The position numbers and the translations under genes are program-made. The notes under the pieces are model-generated. The model made no database searches. It saw nothing but the letters and a program-made list of their open reading frames with translations, and had not been told where the DNA came from. From Aquisalimonas sp. (GTDB taxonomy: Bacteria; Pseudomonadota; Gammaproteobacteria; Nitrococcales; Aquisalimonadaceae): a stretch of DNA of 5,468 nt. Of this stretch, positions 1-5,269 are shown piece by piece; the first letter of the stretch is position 1, and the number at the start of each line of letters is the position of its first letter. The DNA lies in contig SKYZ01000122.1 of assembly GCA_007127625.1 (NCBI GenBank), forward strand, positions 1 through 5,468. The letters are read 5' to 3'.

Positions 1-1
1 C

Positions 2-73
2 GTGGTCGGTCTTTACCATACCCTTCGCCCACTGCCCAATGATGCAACTGCCACGCATGGAACGGGCGACTGA
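2..73 (+). CDS. Possible C-terminal tail of an upstream gene (partial, unidentified)
   Basis: One plus-strand frame is open from the left edge to a TGA at 71-73 and would encode about 23 residues, beginning [12 protein letters not shown]. It stops 4 to 13 bases before the plausible cyoE starts at 78 and 87, a spacing normal for an operon. In many proteobacteria the gene before cyoE/ctaB encodes heme A synthase (CtaA/Cox15), so that is a natural guess, but the visible residues contain no diagnostic motif. Codon third positions are less GC-rich than in the genes downstream. The cyoE frame is also open to the left edge, so this tail may not be real. Confidence 0.2.
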   Translation: MVGLYHTLRPLPNDATATHGTGD

Positions 74-86
74 CGGGATGAGGGTC

Positions 87-1010
87 ATGACAGCCTCCGG
101 GCAGCACTCCACGGCATACGGTCGCTACCGCTGGGAAGACTACTACGAGCTGTGCAAACCCAAGGTGGTGGCACTGCTGGTCTTCACTGCGCTGGTGGGC
201 ATGGTGCTGGCCGCTCCGCCGGCGGAGGTGCCGTGGAACGCCCTGATTTTCGGCAGTCTCGGTATTGCCCTGAGCAGTGCGTCCGCGGCGGCGATCAACC
301 AGATCGTCGACGAGAAGGCGGATGCTGCCATGGCCCGAACCAAGGGGCGCCCCCTGCCTACCGGTGCGTTGCCGGCGGGCCGCGCCATGGTGTTCGCCGC
401 CGCCATTGGCCTGCTGGGGCTCGGCATCCTCTACTGGCTGGTGAACCCGCTGACGGCGCTGCTCACCTTTCTGTCGCTGATGGGCTATGCGTTCGTCTAC
501 ACCCTGTTCCTCAAGCGTGCCACGCCGCAGAACATCGTCATCGGGGGTGCCGCCGGAGCCGCGCCCCCGGTACTGGGCTGGGCCGCGGTGACCGGCACCA
601 TCCATCCCCACGCGCTGCTGCTGTTCCTGATCATCTTCATCTGGACGCCGCCGCATTTCTGGGCGCTGGCCATCCATCGCCGCGAGGACTACGCGAAGGT
701 CGATATCCCCATGCTGCCGGTGACCCACGGCGTGCGGTTTACCGAGGTGCAGATCCTGCTCTACACCCTGCTGCTGGTGGCCGCCAGCCTACTACCCTTC
801 GCCACAAGGATGAGTGGCCCCTTGTACCTGGGCGGTGTCCTGCTTCTGAACGCCGGTTTCCTCTACTACGCGCTCGCGCTGCGGTACTCCACCGACGAGC
901 GTTTGCCCATGCGGGCGTTCAGCTATTCCATCACCTACCTCATGGGGCTTTTCGGGTTGCTGCTGCTGGACCATTATCTGCCCCTGCTGGAACGGCTGCT
1001 GCCTGTCTGA
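87..1010 (+). CDS. cyoE: Protoheme IX farnesyltransferase (heme O synthase)
   Basis: This integral inner-membrane UbiA-superfamily prenyltransferase transfers a farnesyl group from farnesyl diphosphate to the vinyl group of protoheme IX. The product, heme O, serves terminal oxidases directly or as the precursor of heme A. From the ATG at 87 the protein is 307 residues, close to the usual 290-310. The N-terminal [13 protein letters not shown] block is typical of the family. The first Asp-rich prenyl-diphosphate/Mg motif lies at residues 71-90 (N71, D75, D79, R84, then GRPLPTG). The second conserved block is at 200-214 ([16 protein letters not shown]). Hydrophobic helices fill most of the rest. 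The start is uncertain: in-frame ATGs occur at 39, 42, 57, 78 and 87, none with a well-spaced ribosome site. I chose 87 because GAGG lies just before it and it clears the possible upstream stop at 71-73. The family is also called CtaB or COX10, and the choice of symbol depends on the oxidase served. Confidence 0.93.
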   Translation: MTASGQHSTAYGRYRWEDYYELCKPKVVALLVFTALVGMVLAAPPAEVPWNALIFGSLGIALSSASAAAINQIVDEKADAAMARTKGRPLPTGALPAGRAMVFAAAIGLLGLGILYWLVNPLTALLTFLSLMGYAFVYTLFLKRATPQNIVIGGAAGAAPPVLGWAAVTGTIHPHALLLFLIIFIWTPPHFWALAIHRREDYAKVDIPMLPVTHGVRFTEVQILLYTLLLVAASLLPFATRMSGPLYLGGVLLLNAGFLYYALALRYSTDERLPMRAFSYSITYLMGLFGLLLLDHYLPLLERLLPV

Positions 1011-1018
1011 CCTGTTCA

Positions 1019-1046
1019 CGGGACGGGTGTCTTGGCGCCTGTCCCG
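1019..1046 (+). terminator. Hairpin just after cyoE, possible terminator without a T-run
   Basis: Bases 1019-1030 pair with 1035-1046 around a CTTG loop, giving 12 continuous pairs, three of them G-T. The hairpin begins 8 bases after the cyoE stop. What follows (GGTTGGTG) has no T-tract, so a classical intrinsic terminator is doubtful. It could instead protect the mRNA 3' end or be a dispersed repeat: its arms CGGGACGGG and CCTGTCCCG recur at 1768-1796. Confidence 0.45.
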
Positions 1047-1062
1047 GGTTGGTGTCTACAAT
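1032..1062 (+). promoter_or_regulatory. Candidate sigma70 promoter for the PEBP-family gene
   Basis: TACAAT at 1057-1062 matches the -10 consensus at five of six positions. The best upstream partner is TTGGCG at 1032-1037, with a long 19-base spacer and four matches to TTGACA. This -35 lies in the loop and 3' arm of the hairpin behind cyoE. Transcription would begin near 1069, leaving a leader of about 60 bases. The leader contains a further inverted repeat, GGCCGC (1072-1077) with GCGGCC (1088-1093). The call rests on consensus matching alone. Confidence 0.3.
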
Positions 1063-1130
1063 GGAATGACAGGCCGCATCGGGCCGGGCGGCCGCAACCA
1101 TGTCCCAACCCGAGTGAACAGGGGGCGCTG

Positions 1131-1760
1131 ATGAAGATCACGAGCCACAGCCTGACCGAGGGCCAGCCCGTCCCGGAGCGCAACGCCTTCGGTGTCCCCG
1201 ATCCGCAGACACGCATGCGTCTCGGCGACAATCTCAGTCCTCACATCGCCTGGTCCGGGCTCCCGGATGGCACCCGCTCACTGGTGCTGATCTGCCACGA
1301 CCCGGATGCGCCGGGGGAGGCGGATGACGTCAACAAGGCGGATCGTGAACTGCCGGCAGACGTGCCCCGGATCGACTTCTTCCACTGGGTGCTGGTGGAC
1401 ATCCCGCCCGACTTGGGCGAGCTGGGCGAGGGCGCCTTCTCCAGCGGCGTGACACCAAAGGGCAAGTCGGGACCGGAGGCGCCCCAGGGGCTGCGGCAGG
1501 GTCTCAACGATTTCACGGGCTTCCTGGCGGGCGATCCGGAAATGGCCGGCGAGTACTTCGGCTACGACGGCCCGTGCCCACCGTGGAACGACCCCCAGCG
1601 CCACCATTACGTGTTCACGCTGTATGCCACGGATCTGCCGCGTTGCCCGGTGGATGGTGCGTTCACCGGTGGCGACGTCCGCACGGTATTGCAGGGCCAC
1701 GTTCTGGATCGGGCCGCCCTGACGGCCACCTACAGCCTCAACCCCGACGTGGGGCGGTGA
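1131..1760 (+). CDS. YbhB/YbcL family PEBP-fold protein (Raf kinase inhibitor-like)
   Basis: This 209-residue protein belongs to the bacterial branch of the phosphatidylethanolamine-binding protein family. No signal peptide is visible, so a cytoplasmic location is inferred. Family marks in order are the N34-L-S-P-H and W41-S-G-L-P-D-G-T block, the ligand-pocket motif H56-D-P-D-A-P61, FFHW at 83-86, and G144-Y-D-G-P-C-P-P151 followed by HHYVFTLYA at 158-166. These line the small anion-binding pocket in characterised PEBPs. The cellular role of bacterial members such as E. coli YbhB is poorly known, and ligand binding or a kinase-inhibitor-like effect is only analogy. The ATG at 1131 is chosen because AGGGGG lies five bases upstream and the family N-terminus begins there. 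The frame runs upstream to a TTG at 1032, but that stretch overlaps the hairpin and lacks homology. The gene is 120 bases after cyoE on the same strand, and functional linkage is unclear. Confidence 0.9.
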   Translation: MKITSHSLTEGQPVPERNAFGVPDPQTRMRLGDNLSPHIAWSGLPDGTRSLVLICHDPDAPGEADDVNKADRELPADVPRIDFFHWVLVDIPPDLGELGEGAFSSGVTPKGKSGPEAPQGLRQGLNDFTGFLAGDPEMAGEYFGYDGPCPPWNDPQRHHYVFTLYATDLPRCPVDGAFTGGDVRTVLQGHVLDRAALTATYSLNPDVGR

Positions 1761-1767
1761 CCCGGGC

Positions 1768-1796
1768 CCTGTCCCGAGGACGCGGGCCGGGACGGG
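1768..1796. terminator. Hairpin in the convergent gap between the PEBP and OmpA-family genes
   Basis: CCTGTCCCG at 1768-1776 pairs with CGGGACGGG at 1788-1796, nine pairs with one G-T, around an 11-base loop. It lies between two converging stop codons (1760 and 1816), where a bidirectional terminator is expected. Neither strand has a real T-run directly behind the stem, so termination by this hairpin alone is not assured. Both arms are exact copies of the arms of the hairpin at 1019-1046, in swapped order. Confidence 0.4.
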
Positions 1797-1815
1797 ACAC
1801 CAGCTCCGCGCTGCC

Positions 1816-2490
1816 TCAGTTTTCTGTGATGGGGACCAGCGTCAGTTCGACCCGACGGTTGGCCTGCCGGCCCTCCTCGGTGCTGTTGTCGGCAATGGGG
1901 TGTTCCTCGCCGAAACCCGCGGTGGCGATGCGCTGGCGGGTAATGCCTTCACTGCGCAGATAGCGTCCCACCGATTCCGCGCGCCGCTCGGAAAGTCGCT
2001 GATTGTAGGCCGCATCGCCGATGCTGTCGGTGTGGCCGGCCACCTCGATCAGTGTCTGGTCGAACTCTTCCAGGACCAGGACCACGCTGTCGAGTACGTC
2101 GTAGAACTCGGATCGCAGTTCGGCACTGTCGAAGCCGAAGGTGATGTTGCCCGGCATGTTCAGGATCAACTCGTCACCTTCCCGGGTCACGCTGACGCCG
2201 GTCCCCTCCAGTTGCTCCCGGAGCTTGTCTTCCTGGCGGTCCATGTAGGCACCGACCGCGGCCCCGGACAGGCCGCCGATGCCGGCACCGATGGCCGCTC
2301 GCTGGCGGCGCTCACGACTGTCCGAGCCAGTGGCAACGCCGATGGCGGCGCCGGCGATGGCGCCGATGGCCGCCCCGGTGGCGGTGCGCGCCGTGCGCTC
2401 CTCACCGGTGTACGGGTCCGTGGTGCCACAGGCGGTCAGCCCCAGGGTGGCGGCGGTGAGCAGGCAGACAGCCAAGCTTCTGATGGTCAT
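1816..2490 (-). CDS. OmpA-family outer-membrane lipoprotein with glycine-zipper segment (YiaD-like)
   Basis: This 224-residue precursor combines three parts. Residues 1-21 form a lipoprotein signal ending in the lipobox L18-T-A-C21. The residue after the Cys is Gly, not Asp, so Lol sorting to the outer membrane is expected. Residues about 37-82 are a Gly/Ala-rich glycine zipper (repeated GAAIGAIAG and GAGIGGLSG patterns). Residues about 115-220 are an OmpA C-terminal peptidoglycan-binding domain, with ITFGFDSAEL, G152-H-T-D155 and N163-x2-LSxRRA. D155 and R170 have the 15-residue spacing of the diaminopimelate-binding Asp and Arg of OmpA-like domains. The likely job is anchoring the outer membrane to the cell wall. 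Architecture matches E. coli YiaD, but orthology is unproven and Pal-like proteins share the domain. The ATG at 2490 has GAGG nine bases upstream. It lies 70 bases after fabB on the same strand, so read-through from fabAB is possible. Confidence 0.88.
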   Translation of the reverse strand: MTIRSLAVCLLTAATLGLTACGTTDPYTGEERTARTATGAAIGAIAGAAIGVATGSDSRERRQRAAIGAGIGGLSGAAVGAYMDRQEDKLREQLEGTGVSVTREGDELILNMPGNITFGFDSAELRSEFYDVLDSVVLVLEEFDQTLIEVAGHTDSIGDAAYNQRLSERRAESVGRYLRSEGITRQRIATAGFGEEHPIADNSTEEGRQANRRVELTLVPITEN

Positions 2491-2508
2491 TGAGTGCAGC
2501 CTCGATAA

Positions 2509-2538
2509 GACCCCGCGGCGCGAACTGCGCCCGCGGTC
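2509..2538 (-). terminator. GC-rich imperfect hairpin between fabB and the OmpA-family gene
   Basis: Reading the plus strand, GACC at 2509-2512 pairs with GGTC at 2535-2538, GCGG at 2515-2518 with CCGC at 2531-2534, and CGC at 2519-2521 with GCG at 2527-2529. Small bulges separate the blocks and the loop is GAACT. On the transcribed minus strand it follows the fabB stop by about 22 bases and is followed by only a few Ts. It may be a weak terminator or processing site that partly isolates the lipoprotein gene. Strength cannot be judged by eye. Confidence 0.3.
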
Positions 2539-2560
2539 TCGTTCCGTGAATTCGGGATCC

Positions 2561-3781
2561 CTAAGCGCCGTTCCAGCGCCGGAAGACCAGTGTGGCGTTG
2601 GTGCCGCCGAAGCCGAAGCTGTTGGACATGACCGCGTTCAGCCCGGCGTTGTCCCTGCGTTCGCGGACGATGGGCATGCCCTCGGCGTCCGGATCCAGGT
2701 TCTCGATATTGGCCGACGCCGTGACAAAATCGTCCTGCAGCATCAACAGGCTGTAAATGGCCTCCTGTACGCCGGCGGCCCCCAGGGAGTGGCCGGTGAG
2801 CGACTTGGTGGAACTCACCAGGGGCGGCGTGTCGCCGAACACCTCGCGGATGGCGTTGAGTTCGGTGATGTCGCCGGCCGGAGTGCTGGTGCCGTGGGCG
2901 TTGACGTAATCCACGGGCCCGTCGTGGGTGCTCAAGGCCTGCTGCATGCAGCGCACGGCCCCTTCACCCGAGGGCGCGACCATGTCGTGGCCGTCGGATG
3001 TCGCGCCGTAGCCGGTGAGTTCCGCCAGGATGTTGGCGCCGCGGGCCCGAGCGTGCTCGAGTTCCTCGATCACCAGCATGCCGGCCCCGCCGGCAATGAC
3101 GAAGCCATCCCGGTCGACATCATAGGCCCGCGAGGCGGTTTCCGGCGTGTCGTTGCGCCGGGATGACAGCGCACCCATGGCGTCGAACAGCATGGTCAGG
3201 GTCCAGTGCTCTTCCTCGCCACCGCCGGCAAACACCACGTCCTGCTTGCCCAGCTGGATCTGTTCCATGGCATTGCCGATGCAATGCGCACTGGTGGCAC
3301 AGGCCGACGTGATGGAGTAGTTTACGCCCTTGATGCTGAACGGCGTGGCCAGACAGGCGGAAACGGTACTGCTCATGACCTTGGGCACCATGTACGGCCC
3401 GATGCGCTTGACGCCCCGCTCGCGCAGGATGTCCGCCGCCTTGAGCAGGTTCTCGGTGGAGCCACCGCCGGACCCGGTGATCAGCCCGGTGCGGGGGTTG
3501 GAGACTTCGTGCGGCTCCAGGCCGGCGTGTTCGATGGCCTCCTGCATCGCCACGTAGGCGAAGCCGGCGGCGTCTCCCATGAAGCGCCGTGCCTTGCGGT
3601 CGACGTGAGCGTCCAGGTCCAGGTCAACGGCGCCGGCGATGCGGCTGCGTAGCCCCATCTCCTCGTACGCTTCCCGGTACCGGATGCCCGAACGGCCGGT
3701 GCGGAGGCTGTCCGCCACCGCTGTCTTGTCATTCCCGAGGCAGGAGACGATTCCCGCCCCCGTTACAACCACGCGTTTCAT
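2561..3781 (-). CDS. fabB: Beta-ketoacyl-ACP synthase I
   Basis: This cytosolic type II fatty-acid condensing enzyme performs decarboxylative Claisen condensation of acyl-ACP with malonyl-ACP. FabB-type enzymes are needed to elongate the cis-3-decenoyl intermediate made by FabA. From the ATG at 3781 the protein is exactly 406 residues, the length of E. coli FabB. The thiolase-fold catalytic set is complete. The nucleophile is C161 in [14 protein letters not shown], a FabB-like context unlike FabF's TACTSG. H296 lies in [11 protein letters not shown], and K326 and H331 in [16 protein letters not shown] Gly-rich FGFGGTNA loop follows at 389-396. The frame extends upstream to a TTG at 3829, but GGGAG lies nine bases before 3781 and [13 protein letters not shown] is the normal family N-terminus, so the extension is rejected. 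It is 81 bases downstream of fabA on the same strand, the conserved fabAB arrangement. Confidence 0.96.
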   Translation of the reverse strand: MKRVVVTGAGIVSCLGNDKTAVADSLRTGRSGIRYREAYEEMGLRSRIAGAVDLDLDAHVDRKARRFMGDAAGFAYVAMQEAIEHAGLEPHEVSNPRTGLITGSGGGSTENLLKAADILRERGVKRIGPYMVPKVMSSTVSACLATPFSIKGVNYSITSACATSAHCIGNAMEQIQLGKQDVVFAGGGEEEHWTLTMLFDAMGALSSRRNDTPETASRAYDVDRDGFVIAGGAGMLVIEELEHARARGANILAELTGYGATSDGHDMVAPSGEGAVRCMQQALSTHDGPVDYVNAHGTSTPAGDITELNAIREVFGDTPPLVSSTKSLTGHSLGAAGVQEAIYSLLMLQDDFVTASANIENLDPDAEGMPIVRERRDNAGLNAVMSNSFGFGGTNATLVFRRWNGA

Positions 3782-3803
3782 ACCGTGTCGCTCCCAACTC
3801 CAT

Positions 3804-3862
3804 CGTGCCTGGGCACGAAACCGACTCAAGGGTATACGGCGGCACCGCCCGGGGGCAGTGCC
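3804..3862 (-). promoter_or_regulatory. fabA-fabB intercistronic region with two hairpins
   Basis: The 81-base gap holds two inverted repeats. CGTGCC at 3804-3809 mirrors GGCACG at 3812-3817, realistically a 5-pair stem with a CTGG loop. GGCAC at 3841-3845 pairs with GTGCC at 3858-3862 and continues, after one C-A mismatch, with GCC/GGC around CGGG. The second begins at the base directly after the fabA stop on the transcribed strand. Neither is followed by a T-run. They could set the FabA:FabB ratio through RNA stability or partial termination, which is inference. Confidence 0.35.
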
Positions 3863-4405
3863 CTAGGCTTCCATGGACTCCGGAGACTGGAACAGGCCGA
3901 CGCGCAAATCACTGGCGCTGTAGATGGGCTTGTCATCCACCAGCATCTCGGCGTCGGCGATGCCCATGACCAGCTTACGCATGATGACCCGTTTCATGTT
4001 GATGCGGTAGGTGACCAATCTGGCCTGCGGCAGCACCTGGCCGAAGAACTTGACCTCCCCGGCACCAAGCGCGCGGCCCCGGCCCTGACCGCCCTTCCAG
4101 CCCAGGAAGAAGCCCACCAGCTGCCACATGGCGTCCAGCCCGAGGCAACCAGGCATCACCGGATCGTTCTGGAAGTGGCAATCGAAGAACCACAGGTCCG
4201 GCCGGATATCCAGCTCTGCATGGATCTGGCCCTTGCCATGGCTGCCGCCGGTGTCGTCGATGTGGACGATGCGGTCCAGCATCAGCATCCCCGGCTTGGG
4301 CAACTGCGGGTTGCCCGGGCCGAAGAGCTTGCCTTCGGCACACCGGATCAGATCGTCGTAATCGAAACTCGAATCGTTTTTCAGATAGTGCGGATTTGTT
4401 GCCAT
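3863..4405 (-). CDS. fabA: 3-hydroxydecanoyl-ACP dehydratase/isomerase
   Basis: This bifunctional hot-dog-fold enzyme dehydrates 3-hydroxydecanoyl-ACP to trans-2-decenoyl-ACP and isomerises it to the cis-3 form, committing carbon to unsaturated fatty acids. It acts in the cytosol as a dimer. At 180 residues it is slightly longer than the 172 of E. coli FabA. The catalytic His is H77 in [24 protein letters not shown], and the catalytic Asp is D91 in the same block, with the 14-residue spacing of the E. coli pair. [12 protein letters not shown] at 35-46 and the [11 protein letters not shown] block at 116-126 are further family signatures. This is FabA rather than FabZ by length and by the DAMWQL helix. 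The ATG at 4405 has GAGG five bases upstream. It is the first gene of the probable fabA-fabB operon. No site resembling the E. coli FadR or FabR operators is recognisable upstream. Confidence 0.96.
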   Translation of the reverse strand: MATNPHYLKNDSSFDYDDLIRCAEGKLFGPGNPQLPKPGMLMLDRIVHIDDTGGSHGKGQIHAELDIRPDLWFFDCHFQNDPVMPGCLGLDAMWQLVGFFLGWKGGQGRGRALGAGEVKFFGQVLPQARLVTYRINMKRVIMRKLVMGIADAEMLVDDKPIYSASDLRVGLFQSPESMEA

Positions 4406-4562
4406 CGGATCCTCGGGGTGCTAAGACCCGCCGCCGCGTGGTCGCTGCGGCAGGTAGCACAGTGATGAATACGGCCAAAGTGTAAGGGATAGCTCCGCCA
4501 GGATCGAGTGGCGGTGCAATACGGGCCGCGTCCGCGGCCGGCGGCACCGACGGCAAGCGGAC
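4406..4562 (-). promoter_or_regulatory. fabA upstream region, presumed promoter not pinpointed
   Basis: An intrinsic terminator for the gene behind it ends at 4563, so fabA needs its own promoter in these 157 bases. On the minus strand the best -10-like hexamer is TACACT near the middle of the region, but its upstream partner at 17 bases is poor, so no promoter is called precisely. A perfect inverted repeat, GGCCGCG (4524-4530) with CGCGGCC (4533-4539), lies upstream of that hexamer. Its short loop makes it a weak RNA hairpin but a possible DNA dyad. No convincing open frame is present. Confidence 0.35.
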
Positions 4563-4588
4563 AAAAAAAACCCCGTGCGGACACGGGG
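4563..4588 (-). terminator. Intrinsic terminator of the DUF4168 gene
   Basis: CCCCGTG at 4571-4577 and CACGGGG at 4582-4588 form a perfect 7-pair GC-rich stem around a 4-base loop. Eight As at 4563-4570 become a run of eight Us directly after the stem in a minus-strand transcript. This is a textbook Rho-independent terminator. It sits 76 bases past the stop of the exported protein gene and separates it from fabA. Confidence 0.93.
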
Positions 4589-4635
4589 CAAGCGTGGAGG
4601 GCAACCACTTGACAAGCTCTTGGACCGATGGCGGC

Positions 4636-4655
4636 GGCCGGCCCGAAGGCCGGCC
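4636..4655 (-). other. Very stable UUCG-loop hairpin after the DUF4168 stop
   Basis: GGCCGGCC at 4636-4643 and again at 4648-4655 form a perfect 8-pair stem. On the minus-strand transcript the loop is UUCG closed by a C-G pair, the exceptionally stable cUUCGg tetraloop. It begins nine bases after the stop codon and has no T-run. A 3'-end stabiliser or pause element upstream of the true terminator is the simplest reading. Confidence 0.6.
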
Positions 4656-4664
4656 CGGGCCACC

Positions 4665-5069
4665 TTACTGGCGTGCCTCGATCATGCCGACGACTTGCTC
4701 GCGCATTTCCGGGTCACGCTCCAGTGCCGCGGCCACGGCGGAATATTCCTGCACTTCCAGGCCGCTGGCCTGAATGGCCTCGACCATTTCGTCATTGGCT
4801 TCCTGCTGGAGTTCCTGAGCGTCCTCGGTGGCCTCGGCGCCCTGGAGCCGCTCCGAGTACTCGCGGTGAATCTCGCCCACCTCGACATACGCATCGGCGA
4901 ACTGTTCCAGCGTTTCGTCGTCAAAATCCTGCTGCTCGGCCATGGCGTCCGGTTCCTGCTCGTAGGAGTCGGCCTGGCCTTCGTCCTGGTCCATGGCGTG
5001 CAGGGCGGGCGCCAGCAGCAGCCCCGAAAGCAGCGGAATCATGAATCGGATGGAGGTACGGGTCTTCAT
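4665..5069 (-). CDS. Exported DUF4168-domain protein of unknown function
   Basis: The 134-residue precursor begins with a Sec-type signal peptide: KTR, then a hydrophobic core to about residue 20, with probable cleavage after A23-L-H-A... read as PALHA at 21-25. The mature part, about 109 residues, is strongly acidic and predicted alpha-helical. The pattern from residue 49 on (FDDETLEQFADAYVEV, then EIHREYSERL, an ELQQEANDEMVEAI stretch, SGLEVQEYSAVAAALERDPEMREQV) fits the DUF4168 family, which occurs in proteobacteria and cyanobacteria without an established function. A periplasmic location is inferred from the signal, and no lipobox Cys is present. The ATG at 5069 is chosen because AAAGGAG lies nine bases upstream. 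A longer frame from a TTG at 5096 would translate that ribosome site and is rejected. The gene is monocistronic, with its own terminator, and is divergent from a signalling-type gene 200 bases away. The heavy acidity fits a halophile, but that is only suggestive. Confidence 0.8.
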   Translation of the reverse strand: MKTRTSIRFMIPLLSGLLLAPALHAMDQDEGQADSYEQEPDAMAEQQDFDDETLEQFADAYVEVGEIHREYSERLQGAEATEDAQELQQEANDEMVEAIQASGLEVQEYSAVAAALERDPEMREQVVGMIEARQ

Positions 5070-5078
5070 GTCGGGAAA

Positions 5079-5085
5079 CTCCTTT
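5079..5085 (-). promoter_or_regulatory. Strong ribosome binding site that fixes the DUF4168 start
   Basis: On the minus strand AAAGGAG ends nine bases before the ATG at 5069. It is the best Shine-Dalgarno match in the window and decides against the upstream in-frame TTG at 5096, which lies on its other side. Confidence 0.8.
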
Positions 5086-5216
5086 AAAGTTGCCAATTGC
5101 TCGTGGCCTGACTAATGCACGCGCTATGCCAGAAATCCCATGCATCGTCAGGATGCCCGCGAAATCCGGCGTGAGGCCCGTTGAGGGGGCCCCTGATGCG
5201 CCGCGGACACGGGCTC

Positions 5217-5243
5217 TTGCCAGCCACGATCGTGACACATAAT
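5217..5243 (+). promoter_or_regulatory. Candidate sigma70 promoter of the right-edge gene
   Basis: TTGCCA at 5217-5222 matches TTGACA at five of six positions and CATAAT at 5238-5243 matches TATAAT at five of six. The spacer of 15 bases is shorter than the optimal 17, so the promoter would be weak or activator-dependent. Transcription would start near 5250, giving a leader of about 20 bases to the ATG at 5270 and arguing against the in-frame ATG at 5252. Confidence 0.45.
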
Positions 5244-5260
5244 GTGTAAATATGGCACAT
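5235..5260. promoter_or_regulatory. Overlapping dyads, possible operator
   Basis: ACACAT (5235-5240) and ATGTGT (5242-5247) form a perfect 6-base inverted repeat around a single A, covering the candidate -10. The ATGTG half (5242-5246) also forms a second dyad with CACAT at 5256-5260 across nine bases. Three half-sites of one motif in 26 bases between promoter and start codon suggest binding by a dimeric regulator. No known operator consensus matches clearly. Confidence 0.4.
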
Positions 5261-5269
5261 GAGACAAGA

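Noticed and set aside
152..1069. A 305-codon plus-strand frame overlapping cyoE almost completely
   Set aside because: Its product is rich in Gly, Arg, Ala and His with no membrane or domain pattern, whereas the other frame gives a full heme O synthase. It is a high-GC shadow.
2270..2400. Repetitive GATGGC/GCC-rich DNA resembling a tandem repeat
   Set aside because: It encodes the Gly/Ala zipper of the lipoprotein. The periodicity follows from the protein sequence and is not an independent repeat.
2548..2560. Adjacent EcoRI (GAATTC) and BamHI (GGATCC) sites, with HindIII at 2475-2480 and another BamHI at 4407-4412, suggesting cloning-vector sequence
   Set aside because: The surrounding genes run naturally through the area, no other polylinker sites follow, and single 6-base sites are expected by chance in 5 kb.
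2279..3166. A 295-codon plus-strand frame opposite fabB and the lipoprotein gene
   Set aside because: It spans two well-supported minus-strand genes and resembles no family. Long antisense frames are expected in GC-rich coding DNA.
3785..4465. A 226-codon plus-strand frame opposite fabA
   Set aside because: The fabA strand has complete catalytic motifs and a ribosome site. The antisense product shows no recognisable domain.
4609..4614. A perfect plus-strand TTGACA -35 hexamer
   Set aside because: No -10-like hexamer lies 15-19 bases downstream (the region is GC-rich hairpin), and no plus-strand gene follows.
5070..5200. Possible minus-strand promoter for the DUF4168 gene (CTGACG, 17 bases, CATAGC)
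   Set aside because: The -10 matches only three of six positions. A promoter must exist here, but this placement is too weak to annotate.
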